DNA of 64,000 nucleotides, from NCBI GenBank assembly GCA_014529385.2, contig CM043945.1, positions 139,974,241-140,038,240 of the forward strand, read 5' to 3'. This DNA is from Adiantum capillus-veneris. Taxonomy: Eukaryota > Streptophyta > Polypodiopsida > Polypodiales > Pteridaceae. Positions 11,098 to 22,455 of this stretch are shown here, piece by piece. Position 1 is the stretch's first letter. Every line of letters starts with the position of its first letter. The notes under the pieces are model-generated. The model searched no databases. It saw only the letters and a list, made by a program, of their open reading frames with translations, and had not been told where the DNA came from. The translations under genes and the position numbers were made by a program.

Positions 11098-12486
11098 CTT
11101 AAGCCTCTGCTAGCTATGCAATTAATCCTCTCAAGATAACCGAGTATACCTAAATCCCATCTTTAAAAAAAGTTCATTAATATTCATACTCTATTGCACG
11201 AGCATTTTTCACTACACTAGCATGTACAAATGGGATTCACCCAAGACGGGGTTAACTTGAAAATTACGTCGAGACAAAACCTTAAATTCCCAAGAGACTC
11301 GTTGTTTTCTTATTAGGAAATAGAAATTAAGAGATTATAACTCAATGAACTTAATCTAAATTTCAACTAGGATTGAAACTTTACCGAGAAGATTTAACGT
11401 AGATAGCCCTAGTATAACATAGAGATTTTAAGCGTGAAATTTGTTTTAAATGTTTGGAAAAAGGCTGCCGCAGGTGTTTACCTATGGGATGCAACGGGGG
11501 ATGGTCCTCTCTAGCTAGGACTAATAACCGTTGGTCTATATTTTGAGCTCGGGCTGGATGGAAGTGAGTCCCGACCAAGTGGAAGGACCTGCTGATGCAC
11601 TTGGAAATCGGCCTACTTCGGGTAGGCCTGATACCGACGGGAATGGAGGAAGGAATAAGAATCCAGGAAGGTATCGGATAAGGGAGGAAGATGTGATTTA
11701 ATTAATGAATTCTTCTAATTATTTGGTAAAAAGGAACCTTGGAAAAGCTAAGAGCCTCCCTAATTGTCCTCATCAGCCGGAGCTTTGCTCTGCTTTGGAA
11801 ATATTTATGTAAAAGGAACTTAAGGTTGTTAACTTGTTATTTGGTTTCAAACCATGAGCTGGTTAATATGGTCTACTTATGCAAGCACTCATAAAATAAA
11901 AGATCAAAACTCATCACCGTTCTTTTTGCTAAAGTCTTGACTTTTGAATGAAGCCTAGTATCACATTGAATTATGCAAGCTTGAAACATGATTCTTGATC
12001 TAGAACTTCGGAAGCTTCAATAGAAAACATTAAATAGAGATGATTTTCTCATCAACTTTGATTCATCCAAGCATCAGCTGATGTGTTGCTTTGTCATATC
12101 CTTGGTTTGGTTATACACTAAGGATAGTTTTTGTAGAAAAAAAAACCTTAAGCTTAGAGTAATTTGCCTTTGTAAAGCTAGGTTAGATGTTGTGCCCTTT
12201 TCATTGGCAGTCCTTGTAATTTTATCAATCGTTTTTTAGTTTTGAAAACCAAACCATAGCTCGCTTGGGACATGGAAGCAGGTTTACTACGCTGCGTAGG
12301 TGCTTTGCTCCCTCCAACGGGCAACACCGGCAGCGCCATTCTCATGCGGCACTTGCCTGTGGCGATGGTGACATTTGTTTTTCCTTGCTCTGCGAGGCCC
12401 TCGATAGCTCAAATTATGGCAGCTCTTGTGGCGTTAATGGAGCTTCGTCTTCCATTAAGGCCGCCTCGCAAAACCATGAGAACAAT
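11098..12486 (+). other. Upstream region of the PPR gene, no gene recognised to 12264
   Basis: From 11098 to 12264 I see no coding signal, no LTR boundary and no repeat shared with the rest of the window. From 12265 the PPR frame is open but has no ATG until 12487. This stretch could hold the PPR promoter and 5' UTR. No single promoter element stands out. Confidence 0.4.
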
Positions 12487-14553
12487 ATGCTCTTTCAAGG
12501 TCTCTGCCTGGAGGGCCACCTGGGCGAAGCCCTCGAGTTGCTCGGTCTCATGCCGACCCCTCTTTCCTCGACCAGCTACCTCTCCTTCCTTGCCGCTTGC
12601 TGCAAGGAAAAATCCCTTGCCCATATTACGAATTTGTATGCTTACCTTCAACGTCGCCGCGGTTGCTTACGCTCTCTTGGTAATCAGATAGTGGCAGCTT
12701 TTGCGACATGTGGAGGGATCCAAGAGGCTTGCGATCTAGCGTGGACTTTGCAATACCGCACTGTTCTTTCTTGGACTGCCATAATTTCGGCCTACACTGC
12801 TGCAGGTCAAGCAGAAGAAGCTCTAAGGATGCATGACTGCATGCTGCAGGATGGTGTGGAGTCAAATACGTACACATTTGTCTCTCTCTTGAAGGCTTGC
12901 GGAATCATTGGGGAGCTTGAGCAAGGTAGGCGATTGCATGCCATTGCCCACTTTAGAAATTTCACTTCCCGTGTCCACGTAGGCAGCACTCTCGTAAGAA
13001 TGTATGCCAAGTGCGGGGTCCTCATGGATGCTGAGCATGCTTTTCTAGGGATTTCTGATCACAATGATGTTTCATGGAGTGCCATGATTGCGGGATATTC
13101 TGAGCAGGGTAAAGGCCAAAAAGCTTTGTTGCTGTATAGGCAGATGAAGCATCAGGGACTCTTAGTAAGTGAGAGAACACTTGTGTCTGTGCTTGAGGCT
13201 TGTGGTGCTATTGCAAAGAGTGAAGTGCCTGTGTTTGTGCAGGAAACATTGACAAAGGTGAAGGCTTTGGATATAACACAGGCACTACATGCGGATGCAA
13301 AAAAGCTAGGTTTTACATCTGATGTCTTCATTTCGAGCGCCCTTGTCAGTGCATATGGGAGGTGTGGGGCTACTGTAGAAGCAGAGCATGTATTCATGAG
13401 CATGCCTCAGCACAATAAGGTATCATGGTGTGCAATTCTCTCAGCGCATGTCGAAAGTGGTCAAGGGAAGAAGGCTCTTTGGTTGTACAAAGAAGCACTG
13501 AATAACATGATAATTCCAGATCCGCTTATGTATATTGTTGCTTTCCAAGCATGCTCTGCCCTTGCAGACAAAGTAGGGCAGACCATTAATGACGTTGCAA
13601 CCAAGAAGGCGTCATTGGAAATTGGACGTGCATTACATACAGACGCTAATAGTAAAGGTTATGCTTCAGAGGCACCTGTTGGGAATACTCTTATACGTAT
13701 GTATGGAAAATGTGGCGCAGTTGATGATGCTGAGAGTGCATTTGACGCTCTCTTTCGACATGATGTGGTGTCTTTTAATGCGTTGTTGTCCGTTTTTGTT
13801 GAGCAAAATGAAGAAGAGAAGGCTTTTAGCCTTTACAGCCAGTTGCTCAAACAGATTCCAACCCTAGACTCTGTTGCATACATTTGCATTTTGCAAGCTG
13901 CTGGTGCAATGGGTAACTTGAAGATGGTGCACTACCTCCAGTATGGTGTTATCTGTGCGGGGCTTGAAGACGATTTGAATTTGGCGGCCACTCTTATTCA
14001 TTCGTATAACAACTGTGGCTGCATGAAGGATGGTGAAGTGGTCTTCTTTGAGCTCCCCAGGCCTCACATGGGCTCTTGGAATGCATGCATTTCAGGTCAT
14101 GCAGGTGAAGGAAGCCTGCTGGCTACTACATCAATGTTCAGTCAGTTGATATTAGCTAGTGTTAAGCCTGATCGTGTGGCTTTAACGTCAGTACTATCTT
14201 GTTGCAGTCATGCTGGTGTTATTATGGACGGTTTGGATTTTTTTACTACCATGTGGGAAGACTTTGATGTTCCTCCAGATATTAAACATTTTGGTGCTCT
14301 TCTAGACCTACTTGGGCGCACGGGGGTTTGGTCAAGGTTGAAGGATGTGTTGAGTAAGATGCCAATGGAGGCTGATAATGACGCTTTGATGTCTGTGCTC
14401 AGTTCATGCTGTAGACATGGTGATCGAGAGCTGGCAGATTATGTGTTCGACCATGCAGTGGGTTTGCAACCTGCAAATGGTACTGCATATGTTCTTATAT
14501 CAAATCTCTATGCAGACAGTTGGCTGCCGGAGTCTGAGGCAGAGATGGGTTAG
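12487..14553 (+). CDS. PLS-class pentatricopeptide repeat protein, C-terminally short
   Basis: PPR proteins bind organellar RNA, one base per repeat, for editing, splicing or stability. The frame holds P-, L- and S-type repeats from end to end, for example LSWTAIISAYTAAGQAEEAL, VSWSAMIAGYSEQGKGQKAL and VSFNALLSVFVEQNEEEKAF. It reaches the last repeat and the beginning of an E-type region (GTAYVLISNLYAD), then stops at SEAEMG. No complete E motif or DYW deaminase follows. The start is uncertain. The repeat frame is open from 12265 but its first ATG is at 12487, which leaves little room for a transit peptide. An ATG at 12272 opens a different frame of 139 codons. Either the gene has a one-base shift near the start or it uses 12487. 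The body has no internal stop, so it may be functional or recently damaged. Confidence 0.8.
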   Translation: MLFQGLCLEGHLGEALELLGLMPTPLSSTSYLSFLAACCKEKSLAHITNLYAYLQRRRGCLRSLGNQIVAAFATCGGIQEACDLAWTLQYRTVLSWTAIISAYTAAGQAEEALRMHDCMLQDGVESNTYTFVSLLKACGIIGELEQGRRLHAIAHFRNFTSRVHVGSTLVRMYAKCGVLMDAEHAFLGISDHNDVSWSAMIAGYSEQGKGQKALLLYRQMKHQGLLVSERTLVSVLEACGAIAKSEVPVFVQETLTKVKALDITQALHADAKKLGFTSDVFISSALVSAYGRCGATVEAEHVFMSMPQHNKVSWCAILSAHVESGQGKKALWLYKEALNNMIIPDPLMYIVAFQACSALADKVGQTINDVATKKASLEIGRALHTDANSKGYASEAPVGNTLIRMYGKCGAVDDAESAFDALFRHDVVSFNALLSVFVEQNEEEKAFSLYSQLLKQIPTLDSVAYICILQAAGAMGNLKMVHYLQYGVICAGLEDDLNLAATLIHSYNNCGCMKDGEVVFFELPRPHMGSWNACISGHAGEGSLLATTSMFSQLILASVKPDRVALTSVLSCCSHAGVIMDGLDFFTTMWEDFDVPPDIKHFGALLDLLGRTGVWSRLKDVLSKMPMEADNDALMSVLSSCCRHGDRELADYVFDHAVGLQPANGTAYVLISNLYADSWLPESEAEMG

Positions 14554-15757
14554 GTTTAATGTTCCTGCCAAAGTTCTGAGCTATCTTCCCTACCACCGGA
14601 TGCCATCTCTGAGGTGGCAACATTGTTTGCTTGTGGTTCTGCAACCTTGCTTCACTATGATTGATAGAGGTCTTTATGGGATATTTGTGCTAGTTTAACC
14701 ATCGTACAACCACAATCTCTTGCAAATTTTTGTTAGTACTGAGAACCCGGGATACATGTAGAGAGCTTCTCTTTTGGCATTGTGCGAATGCTCAGGTTTC
14801 ATAATTTTGTATAGCAAAGTTGCATTTGAATATCAGATGGTGTGACATGGATTTTTCTTAAGGCCTTTAAATGCACATTTTCCATCAATGTCATCATAAA
14901 ATGTTTGAATCCCGGAATGTCACATGGCGAAACGTGGAGTTTCACCATGAAGCCTCATGGTGCATACAAACTTAATAATTTGCATAGCAATTTTTTATTT
15001 AAATTTGTCTTATGAGTGGATGGTTGACATGGATACTGCTTACATCCTTTTCAATGCGTATTTTCAAGTATCAGTACATGCAAGGGTGTGTCTTGTATTT
15101 TCCACCTTTGTGATGGCAATGCCAGTGCTCACAAAAAAACTTTTTTTTATCCAATCAATAGACCACCTTTGTGAGATGGCTGGTTTAAGTGTTTTTCAAC
15201 AGCTTTATATGGACAACAAATTGAAGTTCTCGATTTTCTGATTTCCAAGGAAGAAAAACTTATGTTTTCTGATGAAGGATCTCTTGAAATCAACAGAAAT
15301 CTCAACATCTTTGTAATGTGCAACTCATAGGCCAATGCTTGCTGCGAGTGTTTTAGGTGGGTGCTTAAGAATCAAACTTCAAGGCTTAAATTTCATAATA
15401 GACATGCACAACATGTTTTCTAGAAGCAAATACTGACTATTAATTATCTCAAAAAAAAAAAGGCATAGTTATCATAGTCAAGTTTTTAAGGTTTCTCTCG
15501 TATTCTGGCTGGTATTGTCTAAAAAGAGAGTTTCACCTGAGCTGGTTTTCTAAAATCCTGGTTGGTGCAAAAACATTGTAAGACCAGTTTTTGTAAGTAT
15601 TGGTTGCCATTATCATGGAGTTTTGTAACCTGTTGGTTCTATTGCCACGGGCATAAGAGGGTGGGAGAGAGAGAGAGAGAGAGAGAGAATCAGCAAATCT
15701 TCCTGTTCGGAATCTTGTCTCTTGAAGTGCATTGATTGGGGGATATGCCCAACTGGT
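14554..15757. other. Downstream of PPR gene, no gene recognised
   Basis: The sequence is AT-rich without a supported coding frame. It contains a poly-A run near 15452-15462 and a (GA)n tract at about 15666-15689. Confidence 0.4.
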
Positions 15758-16212
15758 CTACAATGTGTCACCAGTGCCCGTGCCATTTCATCAAGGAGAC
15801 TGGAAGAAGATTGCAGATCCATTTGCGTTATTCCAAGATGATCAGCTTACCTTGCTGGTATACCTGCGAACAACCGGGGACTATTCTGCTGGAAACTTCC
15901 AAATAGCATCAGTTGGCGGCCTCATTTGATGCATGATCTACAATGTGTCACCCGTGCCATTTCATCAAGGAGACTGGAAGAAGATTGCAGATCCATTTGC
16001 GTTATTCCAAGATGATCAGCTTACCTTGCTGGTATACTTGCGAACAACCGGACTATTCTGCTGGAAACTTCCAAATAGCATCAGCTGGAGGCCTCGTTTG
16101 ATGCATGATCTACAATGTGTCACCCGTGCTCATGCCCTTTCATCAAGGAGACTGGAAGAAGATTGCAGATTCATTTGCGTTATTCCCAGATGATCAGCTT
16201 ACCTTGCTGGTA
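15758..16212 (+). repeat. Tandem triplication inside the F-box/kelch-like gene
   Basis: Units start CTACAATGTGTCACC at 15758, 15938 and 16110. The first two are 180 and 172 bp, and the third runs into the rest of the gene. Each carries the CATCAAGGAGACTGGAAG stretch encoding HQGDWKKIAD. The first two units end in non-gene-like sequence before the next copy, so the repeat disrupts the frame rather than adding protein repeats. Confidence 0.85.
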
Positions 16213-16932
16213 TTCAACCTGCTTACCGGCCACATGAAGGCATTGCCACCATGCTCATGTGACACTGTGCCCTTGCGCTTTCTCTTGTCCATGGATTATG
16301 ACCAAGTTGGCAAGTCCTACACGGTAGTGCTGTCTCCTTGTGTGTGACAGACAAGGCCTGCGGAAGCACATGTTTATGATTCTAAGAGCGGGTCTTGGAA
16401 GATTCTTAAACCCACGGTCATCACAAGAAATGACATCACCAATGCTGGGTGTATGCTCTATGGCTACCACACAAAGTTAGATACATGGAGTTGTAAAAAG
16501 GTTTCTGCTCCAAATTCTCTAAAACACACTAGTACTTGCATGCCTTTTTTCTCAAGAAGCTGAGAGGAGATGTTATTCTAGCATTTAGTGCTGGGTCACC
16601 CCTCGTAGAGGGGATGCTTGTATGTAAGCTTCAAGTCCAGAATGACTTTTCTGAAGCGTGCTGGGTGAAGTTGGCACCAAGATGGGGGTGTGCCAAAGAG
16701 CTTGTTGAACCATATTCTCTTAGTGAGTATGACATCTCCTTTGCTACTGATGGAAGGCATATATGTATGATGGCTGTTGATTATCTGGGTGAGTATAAGG
16801 AAGGACTTTACAGTGCTCCTCTTCTCTATGATGTGGAGCATGGATCATGGAGTCAAATGTCGTTTTTCAGGCTTTAATGGCATGCTTCTATTTTCAGCCT
16901 ACTTCAAACCTACCTTAACATGTCTAGAAGTG
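15758..16932 (+). pseudogene. F-box/kelch-like gene, main part, interrupted at 16932
   Basis: The reading includes WKKIADSFALFPDDQLTLLV, FNLLTGHMKALPPC, a VYDSKSGSWKIL strand (from about 16365), and CWVKLAPRWG...YDISFATDGRHICMM, ending YDVEHGSWSQM. This pattern of strand repeats with W and LL/PP turns fits the kelch or galactose-oxidase-like half of plant F-box proteins, which are substrate adaptors of SCF ubiquitin ligases. No F-box is visible upstream. The frame has a TGA near 16345 and a frameshift in a T run near 16545. The last exon is cut at 16932 by a 20.9-kb insertion, and the frame resumes at 37824. Family assignment is from pattern only. Confidence 0.6.
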
Positions 16933-17047
16933 TGTGAGGTTCCCACCCCCTCGTCTCAAACGATGGATCTGATGGTAAACCTGATGGCCACTAGATCTAC
17001 AGCGGAAACAAACAACGTGTTTTGGGTTTAACTAGCGGACGATCTCT

Positions 17048-20000
17048 CATCACCAAGTGAATCGAGTTCGAGCCTATTAGCATCAAGATCTAGTTCCACC
17101 TCGCATGGGAAGCGTGTGTAATCAATTATCGGTCCTAAAACCCACCTTCCAAGAGGAGAGAAGTCTGGAGTGTCTTTTTCCCCATAGCTTTCAGAGGTAC
17201 GTACACTTAGACCTTACTGCTCTAGGGGCAATGAGTAATACTGACGTTCTTATTGCACTTATGGGGACGGAGAGTTTTTTACTAATCGGGACCACCCTTC
17301 TCATAAGCATTGGCAGCCCGAGTCAAGCCCCCACTTTTTTTTCCACCCCATACTCACACTTCCTTTGTTACTTAATTACTACCACACAAGGTTGTTCACA
17401 TATAAGTTCTTTGTTTATTTTTTTCCAATTCACAAGTTCTTTAATACAGCCCTTCAACCAGTATTGCAAAGCGGCACAAAGATAGTAATTCTTATAAAAA
17501 TTCACTTACAAACTCATTCATTTAAAGTTCCAACGCTATGGAGACACGAAATCCCCCAGCGAGTGTTTACTCCACCCGTTGTCGCTTAGTTGCCCATACA
17601 ACTAGATTGTCCACCGCTTAACCAACAGTCATGAACTTCCACCGCTTAACCAGCAGTTGTGAACTTCCACCGCTCATCACCAAATGAATCGAGTTCGAGT
17701 CTACTAGCATCGAGATCTAGTTCCACCTCGCATGAGAAGCGTGTCTAATCAATTATCGGTCCTAAAATCCACCTTCCAAGAGAAGAGAAGTCTGGAGTGT
17801 CTTTTTCCCCATAGCTTTCAGAGGTACGTACACTTAGACCTTACCGCTCTAAGGGCAATGAGTAATACTAACGTTCTTATTGCACTTATGGGGACGAAAA
17901 GTTTTTGACTAATCAGGACCACCCTTCTCATAAGCATTGGCAGCCCGAGTCAAGCCCCCACTTTTTTTTCCACCTCATACTCACACTTCCTTTGTTACCT
18001 AATTACTACCAAACAAGGTTGTTCACATATAAGTTCTTTGTTTATTTTTTTCCGATTCACAAGTTCTTTAATACAGCCCTTCAACCAGTATTGCAAAGCG
18101 GCACAACGATAGTAATTCTAATAAAAATTCACTTAAAAACTCATTCATTTAAAGTTCCAACGCTATGGAGGCACGAAATCCCCCAACGAGTGTTTACTCC
18201 ACCCGTTGTCGCCTAGTTGCCCATACAACTAGGTTGTCCACCGCTTAACCAGCAGTCGTGAACTTCCACCGCTCATCACCAAGTGAATCGAGTTCGAGCC
18301 TACTAGCATCGAGATCTAGTTCCACCTCGCATGGGAAGCGTGTCTAATCAATTATCGGTCCTAAAACCCACCTTCCAAGAGGAGAGAAGTCTGGAGTGTC
18401 TTTTTCCCCATAGCTTTCAGAGGTACGTACACTTAGACCTTACCGCACTAGGGGCAATGAGTCATACTAACGTTCTTATTGCACTTATGGGGACGGAGAG
18501 TTTTTGACTAATCGGGACCACCCTTCTCATAAGCATTGGCAGCCCGAGTCAAGCCCCCACTTTTTTTTCCACCCCATACTCACACTTCCTTTGTTACCTA
18601 ATTACTACCACACAAGGTTGTTCACATATAAGTTCTTTGTTTATTTTTTTTCGATTCACAAGTTCTTTAATACAGCGCTTCAACCAGTATTGCAAAGCGG
18701 CACAAAGATAGTAATTCTAATAAAAATTCACTTACAAACTCATTCATTTAAAGTTCCAATGCTATGGAGGCACGAAATCCCCCAGCGAGTGTTTACTCCA
18801 CCCATTGTCGCCTAGTTGCACATACAACTAAGTTGTCCACCGCTTAACCAACAATCGTAAACTTCCACCGCTTAACCAGTAGCCGTGAATTTCCACCGCT
18901 CATCACCAAATGCATCGAGTTCGAGCCTACTAGCATCGAGATCTAGTTCCACCTCGCATGAGAAGCGTGTCTAATCAATTATCGGTCCTAAAATCCACCT
19001 TCCACGAGGAGAGAAGTCTGGAGTGTCTTTTTCCCCATAGCTTTCAGAGGTACGTACACTTAGACCTTACCGCTCTAGGGGCAATGAGTAATACTAACGT
19101 TCTTATTGCACTTATGGAGACGGAGAGTTTTTGACTAATCGGGACCACCCTTCTCATAAGCATTGGCAGCCCGAGTCAAGCCCCCACTTTTTTTTCCACC
19201 CCATACTCACACTTCCTTTGTTACCTAATTACTACCTCACAAGGTTGTTCACATATAAGTTCTTTGTTTATTTTTTTCCGATTCACAAGTTCTTTAATAC
19301 AGCCCTTCAACCAGTATTGCAAAGCGGCACAAAGATAGTAATTCTAATAAAAATTCACTTAAAAACTCATTCATTTAAAGTTCTAACGCTATGGAGGCAC
19401 GAAATCCCCCAGCGAGTGTTTACTCCACCCGTTGTCGCCTAGTTGCCCATATAACTAGGTTGTCCACCGCTTAACCAACAGTCATGAACTTCCACCGCCA
19501 AACCAACAGTCGTGAACTTCCACCGCTCATCACCAAGTGAATCGAGTTCGAGCCTACTAGCATCGAGATCTAGTTCCACCTCGCATGGGAAGCGTGTCTA
19601 ATCAATTATCGGTCCTAAAACCCACCTTGCAAGAGAAGAGAAGTCTAGAGTGTCTTTTTCCCCATAGCTTTCAGAGGTACGTACACTTAGACCTTACCGC
19701 TCTAGGGGCAATGAGTAATACTAACGTTCTTATTGCACTTATGGGGACGAAGAGTTTTTGACTAATCGGGACCACCCTTCTCATAAGCATTGGCAGCCCG
19801 AGTCAAGCCCCCACTTTTTTTTCCACCCCATACTCACACTTCCTTTGTTACCTAATTACTACCACACAAGGTTGTTCACATATAAGTTCTTTGTTTATTT
19901 TTTTCCGATTCACAAGTTCTTTAATACAACCCTTCAACCAGTATTGCAAAGCGGCACAAAGATAGTAATTCTAATAAAAATTCACTAAAAAACTCATTCA

Positions 20001-20170
20001 TTTAAAGTTCCAACGCTATGGAGGCACGAAATCCCCCAGCGAGTGTTTACTCCACCCGTTGTCGCCTAGTTGCCCATACAACTAGGTTGTCCACCGCTTA
20101 ACCAACAGTCGTAAACTTCCACCGCTTAACCAGCAGTCGTGGATATCCACCGCTTAACCAACAGTCGTGA
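17048..20170. repeat. Five tandem copies of a 0.6-kb unit within the LTR
   Basis: Units begin CATCACCAAGTGAATCGAG (minor variants) at 17048, 17675, 18274, 18901 and 19528. Most are 627 bp, and the second is 599 bp. The 28-bp difference is one copy of an inner minisatellite (CCACCGCTTAACCAACAGTC...) present one to three times per unit. The array lies downstream of the LTR TATA box in the sense direction, so it would be part of the transcribed leader or tail. Confidence 0.93.
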
Positions 20171-20489
20171 ATTCAAGAGCCCTTAACCAGGAACTCTAGC
20201 TCCTGCGAATAACTTCGCGAGCTGCCCCCTGTGAATCAAGAGGGGGTTCGTACTAGATCAACATTGGAATTGAAAATGAACTAGCTGAGCTAAATTTTCC
20301 CTAGCAACCAATCTTTCCTACTTCAGACAGTATATTCTAAAGCATTCTTTCCTACTTGAATATAAAATTCAATTAATTTAAATGCTGTGGTTTTTGTTGA
20401 TTTCCAACATGTTGGGAAATGTGTTTTTTTCATCCTACCTTATCGAATGCAATGTTGCTTTAACAAACTTGAATTAAAACTTGACCTAC

Positions 20490-20630
20490 CTCCACAATTT
20501 TCTCGTCATTGCTCCGTGAGATGGCCGGTACTTGGTCGACCATGGGAGCTTTTCCCTTTCCATTAGTGTTGCTTATCCCCGCCTCGTGGTCGTGGGAACC
20601 ACCGAAACGAGTTCTCTTTACCGAGGCCAT
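20490..20630 (-). other. LTR-borne open frame, candidate first exon of gag (left copy)
   Basis: ATG at 20630 opens 47 codons starting MASVKRTRFGGSHD and ending NDEKIVE. The last codon is followed by GTAGGT, a plausible splice donor. It lies on the sense strand of the element, about 0.9 kb downstream of the TATA box. The copy in the other LTR is the same apart from one H/R change. In this left LTR it would sit in the 3' end of the RNA and would not be joined to gag. Confidence 0.5.
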
Positions 20631-21454
20631 TTTATACTCACTACTTAATTGACAACTTGGAAAAAGAGAGCTAACATTTGAAAGTAACATACAACCATGA
20701 TGAAGGATTAGTTTCAATAAGCAAATCCCCTTGTACGAGAGGTTAGACTTACTTCAAGACACAGAGAATCCCGATAGCACCATACTTGTTCTATGGGAAT
20801 AGGCCCTAAGGTTAATTACTTGACCTAGATAATTATGAAATTCAGATTTTTACTTAATCAGTTCTACTAGAGATGAAATAGACGTGCTTAATCACTTCTT
20901 AATGTAAGTAGAGAATTACAGATTTACTGTATGCATAGATGAGAGGATTTCTCCCTTCCTAATGATTAGTGATAGATTAATTTCTCCTAATTAAATCCTA
21001 ATCCATGAGCAATTGATTCTAATTTAATTATTTACACATTATGGAGTAATAGAATGCAATGGACCATTCCCACCTCAAAGCTGACTTACTTAATTTTTAA
21101 TCATAACGGTAACTAGTGGATGATTCCTTAAACACGCATTAAACTATGATTAAGAGTGACTAATTGCTTGCATGATTACTAATTAGATTAAGATTTATGC
21201 AATAGATCATGGATACGGAGAATTAGAGAGTATCTAATGAGTATTTTGACTATGATTATGCATACTAGATGCGGAATTAAGAGGATATTAGAGAGGGAAT
21301 TACAACAAGCATGAATTAAATCGAAAATTACCGAAGTTACGGCTGAATTCCTCTCGAAATTCTGATGCAAGGACCTCTTTGAGACGAGAAACGGACAGCA
21401 CCTTCCCTTCTAGCTCTTCTTCCAAAGACTATGTCTGCCGGCAGCACCTTCTCA

Positions 21455-21456
<2 letters not shown>

Positions 21457-21512
<56 letters not shown>
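21457..21512. repeat. (GT)n microsatellite in LTR
   Basis: This is an uninterrupted GT tract. The counterpart in the middle LTR is at about 35372-35440. Confidence 0.95.
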
Positions 21513-21516
<4 letters not shown>

Positions 21517-21562
21517 AGTGTGTGTGTGAGCATATATGTGTGCTTATGTGTGTGTGAGCATG

Positions 21563-21574
21563 CTCTTATATAGG
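21563..21574 (-). promoter_or_regulatory. TATA box of composite-element LTR (left copy)
   Basis: In sense orientation it reads CCTATATAAGAG, about 700 bp from the LTR start. The identical box is at 35496-35507 in the middle LTR. Its place fits the end of U3, leaving a long transcribed R-U5 that contains the tandem array. Confidence 0.6.
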
Positions 21575-21693
21575 CTCACAAGCTGAAAAATTCGAATTTG
21601 TCTACTATATGCATATGGAGGAGTACTCACTTCATGCATGGCAGCTCTAGTTGCATACTTACCAATTGTCCCAACCTGCTCAAGAGCTCACTT

Positions 21694-21695
<2 letters not shown>

Positions 21696-21754
<59 letters not shown>
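21696..21754. repeat. (CT)n microsatellite in LTR
   Basis: A tract of about 29 CT units lies on the U3 side of the TATA box. The counterpart is at about 35629-35692. Confidence 0.95.
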
Positions 21755-21756
<2 letters not shown>

Positions 21757-22455
21757 CATGAAAAGTAGCGCACGAGCCCTGTGAGTGTGTGAGGCCACCC
21801 TCTTACTGCCAAACTCAGTCTCCAGTGGCCTAGAGCCAGTTCCCACACAGCTCCCGAGCCGCGGTGCCTCCTCGCACAACCTTAGGAAAAAAAAATTTTA
21901 ATCCTAGACAGGCAATTCTAATCAGATTTTGATGCCGAAACTTGCTATGCTAAGCTATAACTAAGGTGCATAATCTCGAGTACTTGCCATATTTAGCAGC
22001 CCCCAACGTCCGAAAATGCATTTTTTTTCAAATTTGGTTTACGGGTGCAGTTTGTCGAGACGGTCAAAACTAAATAGGTCGGGCGACCAAAAACTTACTA
22101 TTTTTAGATTTTTTCCACAAAAATCATTTTAATTCACTTTTGGAAGCTTTATGACATTCTAAACATCATAGCATCGACAGATTTTGGAAAACTACTAAAA
22201 ATAGTAACTTTTTTCATTATGATTGTTTCATGGTACAATGGTGTTCTTTTAGCTCGGGGTCGGAGACCTTACATCCTCCCCAACGTGAAAATTTTGAGAT
22301 GTCCTCATCTCAATAATACATCTGGATAAACTCTTTGCTAACTACTTAGGTACATATATTCTTTGTCTAAAGTAAAGACATCTTTTGATAATAGAATAGT
22401 CTTTAGCTTTATGCATCTTTTTCTGCTGAACTTTAATGAGATCCTGGTGCTTGAA

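Larger units (their letters stand above)
16933..22273 (-). mobile_element. 3' (left) LTR of composite element, expanded to 5.3 kb
   Basis: On the plus strand it runs from TGTGAGGTTCCC to ACCTTACA. In sense orientation it starts TGTAAGG after the purine tract TTGGGGAGGA. It matches the LTR at 33335-36209 throughout, but carries five copies of a roughly 600-627 bp unit where the other LTR has one. This accounts for the length difference (5341 against 2875 bp). Confidence 0.88.

Noticed and set aside
12272-12691. 139-codon frame starting at the ATG at 12272
   Set aside because: It overlaps the PPR frame in another phase and does not read as PPR. It is mentioned only as a possible start with a frameshift.
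17905-19988. A 103-codon plus-strand open frame repeated in the array units (starting around 17905, 18504, 19131, 19758)
   Set aside because: It has no ATG (starts TTG), lies antisense to the element's transcription, matches no family, and is conserved only because the units are recent copies.
17048-20170. Regularly spaced repeats resembling a CRISPR array
   Set aside because: Units are about 600 bp and near identical throughout, without short repeats separated by unique spacers, in a plant retrotransposon LTR.
20460-20717. 85-codon minus-strand frame read as a gene of its own
   Set aside because: Only the part from the ATG at 20630 is credible, and its position in the LTR and the donor site favour an exon rather than a separate gene.
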